Shown here in pieces: positions 11,360 through 21,808 of a DNA stretch of 64,000 nt. How positions within the stretch are numbered: the stretch's first letter is position 1; the number at the start of each line of letters is the position of its first letter. Under the pieces are notes generated by a model. That model was given only the letters and a program-made list of their open reading frames with translations, did not search any database and was not told the origin of the DNA. The position numbers and the translations under genes are program-made. The DNA comes from Turbatrix aceti (lineage: Eukaryota > Nematoda > Chromadorea > Rhabditida > Panagrolaimidae), in the NCBI GenBank assembly GCA_963969345.1, contig OZ017767.1:6910739-6974738 (forward strand). Reading direction: 5' to 3'.

Positions 11360-12318
11360 TGTGCAACAACCGATGCAGACTGATGACAAACCGCAGACAC
11401 CTGCCTGCCTCGTTGAACCCCGATCACTATTGTCCCACGGACACCTATCTACCTGCACGTGCATAATTTTGGCCTAATTCAGGGGCACAGGAAAAAAAAT
11501 ATGCACATAGTAGCACGAAATTCATGCAAATCGTCATCCCACATCAGAGTTGACCTCTGTAAGGCAAAAACGGGTTTTACCGTGGTGCTTTGATTTTTGA
11601 TTATTCATGTACGAGATCGTGCACGCGAGATTACGACACCTGAAAGTTCGGGTCTGGTTCGACCGCGGGTTCTAATGTAAATCCTGGAACGATTTCGCAC
11701 AGTGCTTTTTGAAAACGATCGACAGCGTTTTTCGGTTGTTCACCGGCACTGGAGTACCAAAAAATGTTCATTGGTGTCAGAAACAGTTTTGAAAAAAAAG
11801 GAAGATACAAATCGTTTTTCAAATTTCAAAGAAGTGCGATTTTCGTATGTTTGATTTTTCGCTTTGAGACACCAAAGAAACTGCAATATTCCCTTCGAGA
11901 TCTCAAAAAAGTTCAAATCGCAATTCAAAAACGGAAAATGAATTCAAATATCAAAAAACATGCCACTTTCGAACAAGAATTTTTCGCTCCGAGACACTGA
12001 AGAAACTACAGTAGTCCATTCAAGACGCTAAAAAAATTTGAAAATCGCTATTAAAAAAATAATTGGAAGACAAAAATCGCATTTCAAATACCAAAAAATG
12101 TGCCACTTTCGAACATTCAACTTTTTCGCTTCAAGACAACGAAAAAACTACAATAATCCCTTCGAGGCCCCACATAAGTTGAAATTCGCCCATGAGGTTC
12201 GCGCAGCAGATGATTACGAATCTTTTGTGACTTTTGCTTCACTCCCTCGCCTCACGTATGTTTGTCCGGTGAAAAAAAAGAAGGAAGAACAGTTGTTGAT
12301 GTCCGTAGTTTGTCGGTA
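11360..12318. other. intergenic with degenerate tandem repeat
   Basis: No gene recognised. The part from about 11790 to 12190 is a three-unit tandem repeat, listed separately; the rest lies between the divergent symporter and cyclin-like genes. Confidence 0.5.
11790..12190. repeat. degenerate ~125-140 bp tandem repeat, 3 units
   Basis: The phrase TTTTTCGCT, then a variant of GAGACACnnAAGAAACT, recurs at about 11857, 11984 and 12125. Related sequence (CACTTTCGAAC, CAAATnnCAAAAAA, AATCGCnATT) lies between, so the units are tandem copies that have drifted. Confidence 0.7.
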
Positions 12319-12529
12319 ATGGTTACGACTGAACTTTTGGATGCTCGTGTGCGTCGCAGCGCGTCAAAAGCATACGTTTTTTTTCTCCGCATCTTTTATT
12401 TTTTATTTTCTTTACAGATATTTTTGTGGCGTGGTGTTCATTTTGCGTGTATTCATTCATTCATTTTTCATCTCACCACGCATAAAAAAAAGCAGACCAA
12501 GACGTAATTGATTTAGGCTTCGTCTGCAG

Positions 12530-13601
12530 TGAGCGTTAGCCAGCTAGCAGACGCGTCGAGCTACGAACGAGCGATGATCAAGAACCAGGCATATCGCGAG
12601 GTCTATACCCACCTCATCGAGCTCGGCATCCGACTGCACTGCCGGCCACGGACTGCGTGTACCGCTATCATCTACTTCTACCGGATGACCGTCAAGCAGC
12701 CCCAGAAGCTTCGACAGTACGACCAATATGTGAGTTTCATTTTTTTTGCTTTCGCCGAAAAAAAAATGATTTGTTTTTTTCCCGACGTCCAGACCATTGC
12801 TCAAGCTTGTCTGTGCGCTGCCGGTGCCAGGGAGAATGACGTCATTCATACAGCTGCCCAGGATGTCATCAACGTGTCTCGAAAGTACGTTTTCTTACGA
12901 TTTTATGAGGTTTTACTGTTTTTATAAGACGTTTTGCTAATTTTCGCTGCGGGAGTTCAGGCTGGAAGAAGTAACAAAAAAACGCTATGATAGGCAATTT
13001 TTTTGTTACTTCTTGAGAAGCGTGAATGTATTTTTTTGTGATTTTACGATTTTTATAAAAAATAATTTCTATTTTCGCGGTGAGATTTTGGAATTAAAAA
13101 AAATTTATTGATGCCTATTTTTTTCAAAAATACACTTTCTTTTGTCAAAATTTTATTTTTTTTTGAATTTTTAGAATTCTCAATCCCGAAGACCCCCCGA
13201 TAACGATAGACGAAGAACGATCTGCCGGTCGACTTTCTGATTTTGACGAAATCCGAAAAATGTTCAACTCGCCTTCGTGGACGTACGCCTCCCTGCCGAA
13301 AGTAGGCCCTCACATGGACATCTACCTGACCAACCTCCGTGACTGGCAACCCGAACTCTTCCGGCAGTATCGCATGGAGCAGCTGTGTGCCATGATCGTT
13401 CAGGACATGCACGTATGTCCCGATTTTATCTACAACACGACGGCCGAGGTCATCGCAGCTCTCGCCATTCACTTTGCCGTCAAACTCATTTCTCCCAAAA
13501 TCAAGACTTCGGAGTTTATCACAAACGTCTGTCCGTGGGTGGGCGATGTTCGGATTCACAAATATCGCAGATTTATCAAAGAACGTGTCTATATGTTGTG
13601 A
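12530..13601 (+). CDS. cyclin K/T-like protein (5' end incomplete)
   Basis: A divergent cyclin-box protein. Exons 12530-12729, 12793-12884 and 13175-13601 join in phase. The first cyclin box is visible in the pattern IELGIRLHCRPRTACTAIIY, then RQYDQYTIAQACLCAAGARE and DVINVSRKIL. This matches the G-x-x-L-x-TA-x-Y-x-HRF, A-x-LFLA-K-x-E and D-I-I-K-x-A layout of cyclins K and T, but the usual KVEE is replaced. The second half (YRMEQLCAMIVQDM, TAEVIAALAIHFAVKL) fits the second box. K/T cyclins activate CDK9/12/13 to phosphorylate RNA polymerase II. The acceptor at 12528-12529 implies an upstream coding exon. A candidate starts at the ATG at 12319 with a GTGTGC donor after nine codons, but this is not certain. 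Confidence 0.6.
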
Positions 13602-13915
13602 CGATACTCTCTCGGTTTTTTTTCCACGAACAACAGCTTTTATACCGATCCCTACCCCGTATACCTTCTTTCTGGTTACTAAGAAATCAATGCACAGACA
13701 CAGGTGGTTGCCGTTCGACTTCGGTTCATCGCTCAATTTTTTTCGGGCCCTTGTTTTCACGTAGTTTTTTATTTTTTGTGAGTTAAATGAATGCCATTTT
13801 TTGAAGACCGTATGGGGTTTTTGTGATTTTTATTTCAAGTCTTTTACAATGGTTGATAATACGATTTGATTTTAAAAAAACATGGTTATTATAACATGGC
13901 GAAAGCGGAGCGGAG

Positions 13916-14582
13916 TAGTGTTTATCTGATATCAGGGTCTGATACTGATACTGATATCAGATCAGTATCAGTCAGGCAAGAATTTTGAAAGGTCAACATG
14001 ATATCATGATAGCAAAAATCAATATCAGTCAGTATCATGATCTCAGAAAAAAGTATCATGATACTGATATCTCGATCAAAAAAACTGATATCTCGATCAG
14101 AAGCAACAACAAAAAGCGGGTTTAAAGCAGTGTGGCAAAATTTCGGGAGAGATTACAATCCGTGAAAAAATCTCCGAAGCATAAAAACTAGGTTTTACCG
14201 TCATTTTTTTCGTTATTTTTTATTTTTGAACACTGAAATCTTCTGCGAAATTTTTTTTACCCGAAAGAATCTCCGGATATTCTCCGGAGAAATTCTCTTG
14301 AGAGATTTTGAAGATTCACTTTTTTTACTCGTTTTTCTAAACGACGACATTGCAATGTCGTTGAATAAAGTTATTTATTCAAATGAAATTGAATTTGAGA
14401 TTTTTTGTGGGAGACAGATATCACGATATCAGACTGATATCATGATATCAGCCTGATATCAGGTTACTATCAGTCAGGCACGTTTTTTTTCGTTCAACCT
14501 GATATCAGTATCAGATCATGATACTTTTTTTAAGTATCAGATCAGATCATGATATCAAAAAAACGGTATCAGATAAACACTA
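13916..14582. mobile_element. hAT-like MITE, family C
   Basis: A 667-bp element with a 16-bp perfect terminal inverted repeat TAGTGTTTATCTGATA and a perfect 8-bp duplication, GAGCGGAG, at 13908-13915 and 14583-14590. Both ends carry dense arrays of TGATATCAG and TGATACTGATATC motifs, many palindromic. The AT-rich middle has no coding potential. Confidence 0.87.
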
Positions 14583-14695
14583 GAGCGGAGTAAATATTTT
14601 TCAAAATTATAGTATCAAGTAGAGAGAGAAATAAAAAAAAACGTCATGTGAGTGAAAAAAGAAGGTAAATTGAACATCTGCAGCATTGCTGTGAT

Positions 14696-15678
14696 TTACT
14701 GCAGATTCTGCGAAACTTGAGTCTCGAGTGGAGGCGCTGGCTGCTGAATGTTGACGTTTGAGTAGCTGGCAGCTGCCGTAACGCAAATGGCGATGGTTCC
14801 TTCTGCAGAAGGTGCTACTTCTTCAACGACGCATGAAACCTTGCAGTTACCGATAACCACCGATGCACGCTTTAGCTGCGCTTTTAGTTCTTTGTTTTGT
14901 TTCAATACGTCTTCAAGCATCAGGGTCTTTGTCCAGTTGCAGATGCGCGTTCTTTTAAGAACTTCTGCTGTTTTCTCGTCAATGACTTTATTCTGAGAAT
15001 TTTTTGACTTTTTTCTCGTCGGCTGTTCAGCAAGTCGTTTAGCTTCCTTCTGAATGTGATCAGGAATAACGACATCTTTCATGATGCGTTCATACCTCCG
15101 ACGTTCAGTGGAAGTGGTCAAGGGCTGACCACTCTTTTTTTTTGTGGTGGTGCGCTGACGCGTCTGACGGCACTCATTCGGAGGAGAAGGGTAGCTAGCA
15201 TCAATAACGCCGACATGGCGCGCATCAAGTGCGTAGAGGTGGGTGTTGTTCTGCCCGTTGATTTCGCATTCCTGTATAAACCAGATTTCCATTGGTGGCA
15301 CTTTGGACTCTTCAACGTGCTGTTGATTCACAGGTGCAACTGCTGAGTCGTTCATGGCAAACGATTGAGTCGTGAGCCCTGCATTTTCTGGCAAATTTTG
15401 CATCTCCGAATCGTGAGCATCGTTGAATTCATCGATTTCATCATCGCCGTCTTGCATTTCATGGTTTTGTCGAGAATTCACCACGAAATAATCGTTGTGC
15501 GGCAAGGTGACTAATGGTTGCTGACTCGGGTGTTCAACCCGACGATCATAAGTGTGTTCACCTGCTGGAGCCTGATAAGCGTCATTATCGACCAACAAAT
15601 ATGTTGGTTGAATTTTGTTGTCGTCCCTAGGCGGAAGTTCTGCTGCGTCATTTGTGTTGATGTCACGTTGAGCATAAT
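14696..15678 (-). CDS. unrecognised acidic/basic protein, 3' exon
   Basis: An open exon of about 327 codons ending at a stop at 14696, with an acceptor-like TTTTTAAG just before 15678. No ATG is in frame near its beginning, so at least one upstream exon is implied. The N-terminal half is acidic and Asn/Gln-rich. The middle holds a basic stretch (ERRRYERIMKDV; QPTRKKSKNSQNK), and the region before the C-terminus has coiled-coil character (MLEDVLKQNKELKAQLKRA). This resembles a nuclear protein layout, but I recognise no domain. It lies between two MITEs and could be a resident gene or captured sequence. Confidence 0.45.
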
Positions 15679-15799
15679 CTTAAAAATATACATACCTTGT
15701 TAAAGATCTACACATAAAACAGTGCTAACATTGTGCATTCGGGCCGATTGCTTGCAAAATCATCGGCCTGAAAATTTCCATTGGCGAGGGTGTCGTAAC

Positions 15800-16636
15800 C
15801 AGGCATGAAAAAAACGGCCAGCAACGCCCAAACCCGGTCCCCCAAATTTTTTCTGTATCGATTTCCGTGTCAGCAATTATTTTAACATGGCTTACGATAC
15901 AGTAAAAAACAAGTCATATTAAAATTTTTTTTAAGAATTCGCCTGTCATGAAGAACAGGTATCTATCTAAGCGACAACCCTATACGAAGTGGGCAAAAAA
16001 TTACAACAGGCGCTTAAAGGAATGTATATCAGCTATCAGGTCGTCGCCTTCAGCAGTCAAGTCAAATTCAAAGTTCAGGAAAACAACCTACTTCGAGGAA
16101 CAAATATTCTCTCATCTGATCAATGAAAAGTCATATTCCTCCTTGGAGCCACCTGGATGGCGACACGGGGGATGTCCCCGGGATTCTCCGGGGGATTATC
16201 CCGGAGATCCCCCCCCCAAAGTAATCTCCCGGGGGATTTGGGGATCCAAATTAAAAAAAGGGTGAATTTTTTCTTCCATGACACTTTTTTGAGTCAAATT
16301 TACTGGTAAAATTCAACAATAAGAAAAAAACCTATAAGTATTTATAAAAGTATTCGATAAATACTAATGGCTGTTTTGCGTTGATGGCGGGTGTCCCCGG
16401 GGACATCCCCTGGATTCCCTGGGATAATCCCCCGCTTTTAATCCCCCGGGGTATTGCGCCATCCTGCCCCATGTGACTAGTCCGGGCTTGGGCATTGCAA
16501 CGGTTGGTTGATATTTTTTTTGGACGGAAAATAGTTGAACTCGATCAATAAAAAAAATTGAAGATCAACCAATCGTTACAACGCGCCTAAAACCCTCCCG
16601 GGGTTGGGCCGTTGAGGGCCGTTTTTTTCATGCCTG
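15800..16636. mobile_element. hAT-like MITE, family D, with nested insert
   Basis: An 837-bp element. The first 20 bases of each end are identical in inverted orientation (CAGGCATGAAAAAAACGGCC), and similarity extends about 20 further bases. Flanking octamers GTCGTAAC (15792-15799) and GTTGAAAC (16637-16644) match at 6 of 8 positions, a decayed target duplication. A second unit seems nested at about 16153-16466. Confidence 0.75.
16153..16466. repeat. CCCCGGGG-rich inverted-repeat unit nested in family D
   Basis: Ends CTGGATGGCG and, inverted, CAGGATGGCG bracket G/C-rich blocks built of CCCCGGGG and GGGGGAT motifs around an AT-rich core. The base composition differs sharply from the surroundings. 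I found no matching flanking duplication, so insertion is inferred, not shown. Confidence 0.5.
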
Positions 16637-16644
16637 GTTGAAAC

Positions 16645-17164
16645 TCTGCTGCAGAACATTGGGGTCTGCATAATTAATGGTGCTCATCCCGATGAAATTC
16701 TGTGAATCGGCCATGCGACTGAAAAAAAAATTGTACAAGCGACTCAAACGATTGACAAGGCCGACGGCCATCAACGACTATAGTCGTCTGATATCGTATC
16801 GTGTTGAGGTCGGCCCGGCCCACTCGAGGTAAAGCCCGGCCCTATTGAAACCCTTGAATATGATACCAACAAGGTGGTATCAGCTAACAACGACAAAAAT
16901 AAACGAAAAAGTGATCACAACTAATCATATTGTGCATTTTATGCATAATATTATCACGAGCAGGGGGGAGGGGGGTATCGGTTGTTGCTTATCGAGAGCG
17001 TCTTGCAAGACGTACGTTTCCTGAAGAAACAACTGCAGTGCGTGTACCCCAATTTCGAAGAATGGCTTTCTTTTCGAAGAAAAGTTTTTCAGTTTGAGCA
17101 ATCAGTTGGTTTACTTAGGATACATACAAAAAACAAACAAAACAAAACCAATCAAAAAACCAAA
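16645..17164. other. intergenic; 3' flank of secreted protein A
   Basis: No gene. From about 16985 to 17164 the sequence is a diverged copy of 18305-18471, the 3' flank of the neighbouring paralogue. This shows that the duplication unit included downstream DNA. Confidence 0.6.
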
Positions 17165-17970
17165 TCAAAAGTCTTTGGCAGAAAGGCAAAAAACGCTGTC
17201 GACGCCGGAGATGACGTTTCCGCTGCCATCCACGACCTCCCAATAGCCGTTATCGTTGCAGTCCAAAACCACCTCAGCGGACGGCTTTCCATTTTTCTTG
17301 TTCACGAAAATGAGGGGTTCAGCGACAAACACGGGATTCTTGGCAGGAGCGACTGCCGTGGTTGTGTCATTGTCATCATCATAGCAGTCGATGGGAGCTT
17401 CGGTAGCAGATTGGGGGATCGTGTTTGTTTCATTCTCGTAGACGCAGTCGATGGGGGCATCTTCCCAACCTTCTGGACATTCGGCGGAGCCATCGACGTA
17501 TATATATTCTTTGGACGCGGGTTCGTCACCTGCTGGGGTGAAAACCTTATACTTGTAGGGTGCTTGTGTGGTCGTGGGCGTTGGTGCCAGAGTACGGATG
17601 AAGCGAGCAAGAGCCACCTGAACGCCAATAGCGACAGATTCTCCGGGATTGGCGTAGCAGTAAAATTCTGCGCGTCCGCAGGTTTGCTGGCGCCAGGCCA
17701 ACTTGTAGAAAAGCTCCGGGCGACCGCACGAAGCATCCTGCATGAGGAATTCTTTTTTGCAGTCGTACTGCAGTATCGGGCATTGCATGCATTCTGAAAA
17801 AAAGAATAGTTAGCTGCTTGTTAATTGCACAGAAAAATCTTACTTTGGGGGTTCGCTGCTTGCAAGTTTTGTACAGTCTTCATGACTGTCGGTAGGTTGG
17901 CGTTGCACGCATTCAGAACTTGGAGAGTTGCGGAAAGCGCGCAGAAAAGAAGGACGATATTGGAAGACAT
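17165..17970 (-). CDS. secreted cysteine-rich protein A (tandem family)
   Basis: 251 residues from exons 17970-17844 and 17793-17165. A clear signal peptide (MSSNIVLLFCALSATLQVLNA) starts it. The N-terminal module has CMQCP, then CGRPELFYKLAWRQQTCGRA and a downstream cysteine. The C-terminal module has DCNDNGYWEVVDGSGNVISG and ends VFCLS. A linker of about 100 residues, rich in Thr, Pro and acidic residues, separates the modules. The exon 1 length (127 bp), intron position and both modules are shared with the next gene. I do not recognise the family; an extracellular or cuticular role would be a guess. Confidence 0.8.
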
Positions 17971-18471
17971 GCTGCTCGGTACTAGCGATCGGTGCCAATA
18001 ATGAACTCGTGTTGGCGGCAGAAAGATCCGCAACGAACGCTCCGCCTACATCACCGCCCCATCCATGCCGTGCGCGACATTCTTCCAAGTGACAGGTATT
18101 TACAACTTACCGGCACAGCTAACGAACTCAAAAATACGAACGAACGAATATGTAAGAACTGTTTCTGACCCCGAAAAAAATCGATGTTTAACCCTGTCGT
18201 GCGCTTCTTTTGCTCCTCGACTTTTCTGTCTTCAAATCTTTGTAGGGTACAATGTCAGGGACTTAGTCAAACTTGCATCCACAGATTCACCTTCTCTTCA
18301 GTCGGATCCCCAAGACGTAAATTTTCTGAAGAAAACAGCTACAGTATGTTCACCCCAATTTCGAAGATTGTCTTTGTTTTCGAAAAACAGTTTTTCAGTT
18401 TGAACAATCAGTTGGTTTATTCAGGATAAACACAAAAAAACAAACAAAACAAAACTAAACAAAAAATCAAA
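17971..18471. other. intergenic between secreted proteins A and B
   Basis: Holds the 5' flank of gene A (about 17990-18260), a copy of which recurs at 19950-20255, and the 3' flank of gene B (18305-18471), similar to 16985-17164. No coding exon seen. Confidence 0.6.
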
Positions 18472-18998
18472 TCAAATGTTTAGGACAGAAAGGCAATTAA
18501 CGCTTTCGATGCCCGTGATGAGGTTTCCGCTCTCATCCACGACCTCCCACTGGCCGTCATCGTTGCAGTCAAAAGTCGCTTCAGCAAACGGCGCTCCCCT
18601 TTCCACCTTCTTTACTATAATCATGGGTTCAGTAAGATTCTTCTGAACGCCAACAGCGGCAGATTCATCGGCGAAGGATAAGCAGAAAAAGACGGCGCGG
18701 CCGCAGTTCTGATTTCGCCAGACCAACTCGTAATTAAGTTGTTGCGTGCGACCGCACGCAGCATCCAGCGGGACGTATTCTTTGTTGCAGCTCAAAGGGA
18801 GCATCGGGCAGTGTACGCATTCTGGAAAAAAAAATTGTTAGCTGAATGATAATTGCACAGAAAAATCTTACTTTGCTTGCTCACGGCTTGCAAGACTTCA
18901 ATACCCCATTGGATCTTCGGATTCTGGGCGTTGCAAGCATTCAGAATTTGAAGAGTTGCGGAAAGGACGCAGAAAAGAAGGACGCTATTGGCAGACAT
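18472..18998 (-). CDS. secreted cysteine-rich protein B (tandem family)
   Basis: 158 residues from exons 18998-18872 (127 bp, the same length as in gene A) and 18821-18472. It has a signal peptide (MSANSVLLFCVLSATLQILNA), then the same N-terminal module (CVHCP, ACGRTQQLNYELVWRNQNCG, RAVFFC) and C-terminal module (DCNDDGQWEVVDESGNLITG, ending VNCLS). The linker between modules is almost absent, so this is the minimal form of the family. Function unknown. Confidence 0.8.
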
Positions 18999-20595
18999 AT
19001 TGCTCAGAATGGCAAAAGCGATTGGTGTTTGGCGATCGAACGAGTGAGCAAAGTGCAAACCTGGCGAAGGAGAACTGAATGAGGTTTCACACCTAGCGAA
19101 GAGCTAACGGACATTTCAACGAACGCCTTAGCGAACAAGAACTCAGCGAAAGACGACTCAGCGCACGAAAACACAGCGATCTACTAATATTAGCCAAAGT
19201 TGTTTCCAAAAACTAAAAAATGTTTTTTTTATTGTTTTTTAACAAAAAAATGTTTTTTTTTGTTTTTGAACTAAAAAATGTTTTTTTTGTTTTTTACATA
19301 ATTGAACCACAGAAATTTAAGACAAAGAATACAAATTCATCAATACTGCTTTGGCAAGCATGCACTTTTGCACTTCATGTTGTAGAGCAATATTATATTG
19401 TTATACTATGCTTTTATCAAATAAATTTTTTTCATTAATTGCCGATTTTGCAATTTGTGCAGAAATAGCAACCTGCTAAACAGAAGATCATTGTCTTTGA
19501 AAATGTGAAGTCAGTCTTTGGCTTTATAAGGCCGCAACGACCAAAAGCATGAACTTATCAGCAGCCAAGGATTAAATTAACACATCATGATGGTAAAACA
19601 ACGGTATCATCATTTCAGCGTGTACTTCTGGAGCAAGGCCTCCAAGCAATGTCGGCATCATACATACAAGTTGTTTGAAACGAATAGTATTTATGTATGC
19701 AGTTTTTTTAAGATTTTATAGAGTGAGTTTTGATTAATCGATGTGGATGTCGATGCCATTTTTTTGGTACAATTTTGTTGTACGCTTAATGCTTGCCTTT
19801 GTCTTATTTCTCAGTAACGATGGACTCTACCGTCTTCCAGATCTACACAATATGTGCCATGAAAGACCGCCATGCATATCCCAGCGCCTTTCTATTTATG
19901 ACTTCGCTGAGTCGCTCAGTTTTTTGCGCTTACCTGTCGTTCCGCGGCCATTAATGAACTTATGTTGGCAGAAAGCTCCGCAGCCCGAACGCTCCGCTTA
20001 CATCACCGCGCCATTCCGAGTCATCCCCGGACTTGGTGACGCTCAATTTTTACTTTCCATGTCATGCGCGCCATTGTTCCAAGTGGCTTGACAACTTACC
20101 GGCGCAGCTAACGAATCCAAAAATACGAACGAATATGTAAGAACTGTTGCTGACCCCTAAAAAAATCGATGTTTAACCCTGTCGTGCGCTTCTCTTGCTC
20201 CTCGACTTTTCTGTCTTCAAATCTTTGTGGGGTACTAAGTCAGGGACTTATTAGTCAAACTTATCTCCACATTGGATTTTGCCGTACTAATAACTTTTTT
20301 ATTTACCGATATTTTCTGAGATCAGTAACAAAATGAGGCAATAACAAAATGCATGCAAAATGCTACGGTTTGGTGCTAACAACACGCCAGAAAATTTGCA
20401 AAAATGCTATTTTTGGGCCGAAAAATTTCAGCCACGATATCCCTACCCCCAAAACCCCATAAGCCCCCCCCCCAAAAAAAAGTCCATAAGAATTGAAAAA
20501 TGAGTGGTTTATTCCAACAACAAAAATAAATGCATACGGATAAAAGCAGATTCCGAAAACAAAAAGCACAAATAATGTGAATACAAATATGTAAT
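18999..20595. other. intergenic with relic of the gene-family 5' flank
   Basis: No intact gene. It contains poly-T blocks near 19220-19300 and a copy of the family 5' flank at about 19950-20255 that is not followed by a family gene in the matching direction. Confidence 0.6.
19950..20255. repeat. duplicated 5' flank of the secreted family, orphan copy
   Basis: Matches about 17995-18260 over most of its length. Shared stretches include TTACCGGCnCAGCTAACGAA, TCGATGTTTAACCCTGTCGT and TGCTCCTCGACTTTTCTGTC. In the gene A copy this DNA is immediately upstream of the start codon (minus strand). Here no start codon or signal-peptide exon follows. Confidence 0.75.
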
Positions 20596-21808
20596 TCACA
20601 TGTGCAAATAGCCAGAAAGGCAGAAAACTTTTTCTATGCCGTTCAACGTTTCGCCGAGTCCATTTTCGATGGACCATTTGCCATCGTCGCCGCAGTTGAG
20701 GACGAGCGTATCCGTGTACTTCATGCCAATGGTGATGCGTATGAAATTCCAATAGTTGTCTTCCGAGTCGTCGAAACGCGACTGGGGTTGAGTGAGCGGA
20801 GAAGCAGTAGCGGCAGGTTTATCAAACAGGAACGGCGGTGGTCGAGGACGAAAACGGCAGACAGAACGAGGGGACGTAGCAGTCTTCGTCGTCGTCGTCG
20901 GCGTGGTGGTGGTTGTGGTAGACGTGGTCGTGGTCGGGGTCGTGGGCTGACGGCGAAGACATCGCTTCAGCGGCCGTAGGGTAGTCGTAGTCGTCGTGGT
21001 AGTCGTGGTCGTGGTCGGGGTCGGGGTCGTGGGCCGACGGCGAAGACATCGCTTTAGCGGCCTTTGGGTAGTCGTAGTCGTCGTGGTCGGGGTCGGGGTC
21101 GAGCGCTGACGGTGAAGACATCTCCTTAGTAACAGCAGGGAAGTCGTAGTTGGGGGCTCAGGGCGAGGACAACGATTTATCGGCCGTAGGGTAGTCGTAG
21201 TCGTGGTCGTGGTCGTAGTCGTAGTCGTAGTCGGGGTCGTACGACGAGGGCACCGGCTGACAGGCAGCGGAGTCGTGGTCCTAGTACTGGAAGCGATTGT
21301 GGTCCTGGTAATATTCGTCGCATTGCCGGCAACCGGTTCGTAGACTGACTCCAGAGTCGTCACTGAGTCGTCGTCGTCGCAGTCAGTTGGATCTTCCTCG
21401 AAGCAATCGTCATCGTCTTCAATGGGTATATCGGAGAGGACGGGGTTGCTGGGCCGCCGCGGGATACCAATCACCGCCTTCTCGGCAAGGACAGCAGCGG
21501 TGCAGACAAAAGTGGCCCGTTCGCATATCTGACTTCCACGGAGAGCCGTGTGGTAAAAGATCCGGCCTTGTCCACATTTGATGTCTTCGCTGGTTAAGCG
21601 AGTCTCGCACTCGGTCTTGAGGTTCGGGCAACGCAGGCAATCTGTAAAAAAGGGGCATCAGTGTCATTTAAACGTAAAATGAAGCTACAGTACCCTGTGA
21701 TGGTGTTTGAAAGTTTTCGTAACCCTTGCCCAGAAAAATGGCAGCTTCTGAGAAATGCTGACAAAAGAAAACGGAGAGGAAGAAGACACGTAGACCGACG
21801 ACTGCCAT
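20596..21808 (-). CDS. secreted protein C with Thr-rich mucin-like linker
   Basis: 386 residues from exons 21808-21694 and 21641-20596. Signal peptide (MAVVGLRVFFLSVFF). The N-terminal module keeps the family frame: CLRCP, CGQGRIFYHTAL, ICERATFVC. An acidic stretch follows (IEDDDDCFEEDPTDCDDDD), then a long repetitive linker in which RPLKRCLRRxPTTPTPTT-like units alternate with runs of threonine. The C-terminal module (LNCGDDGKWSIENGLGETLN, ending VFCLSGY) closes it. Thr/Pro runs suggest dense O-glycosylation, as in mucins. The repeats' RCxRR units with one cysteine each are unusual. Most diverged member; function unknown. Confidence 0.75.
20850..21250 (-). repeat. coding tandem repeat (Thr-rich, RPLKRCLRR units)
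   Basis: Within the third secreted gene the codon runs appear on the + strand as GTCGTGGTC/GTAGTCGTAG repeats. At least four units each encode Arg-Pro-(Leu/Ile)-(Lys/Asn)-Arg-Cys followed by Thr/Pro runs. Confidence 0.75.

Noticed and set aside
11631..11822. Minus-strand frame containing FQKALCEIVPGFTLEPAVEP, looking like a terminal exon
   Set aside because: It is short, has no clear acceptor with matching phase or partner exon, and overlaps the tandem-repeat block. Not enough to call a gene.
17302..17736. Alternative minus-strand frame rich in Pro/Thr inside secreted protein A
   Set aside because: A shadow frame of the real coding exon, whose modules match the two paralogues.
19741..20091. 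116-codon plus-strand frame
   Set aside because: It runs through the orphan copy of the secreted-family 5' flank, which is non-coding in its other copy.
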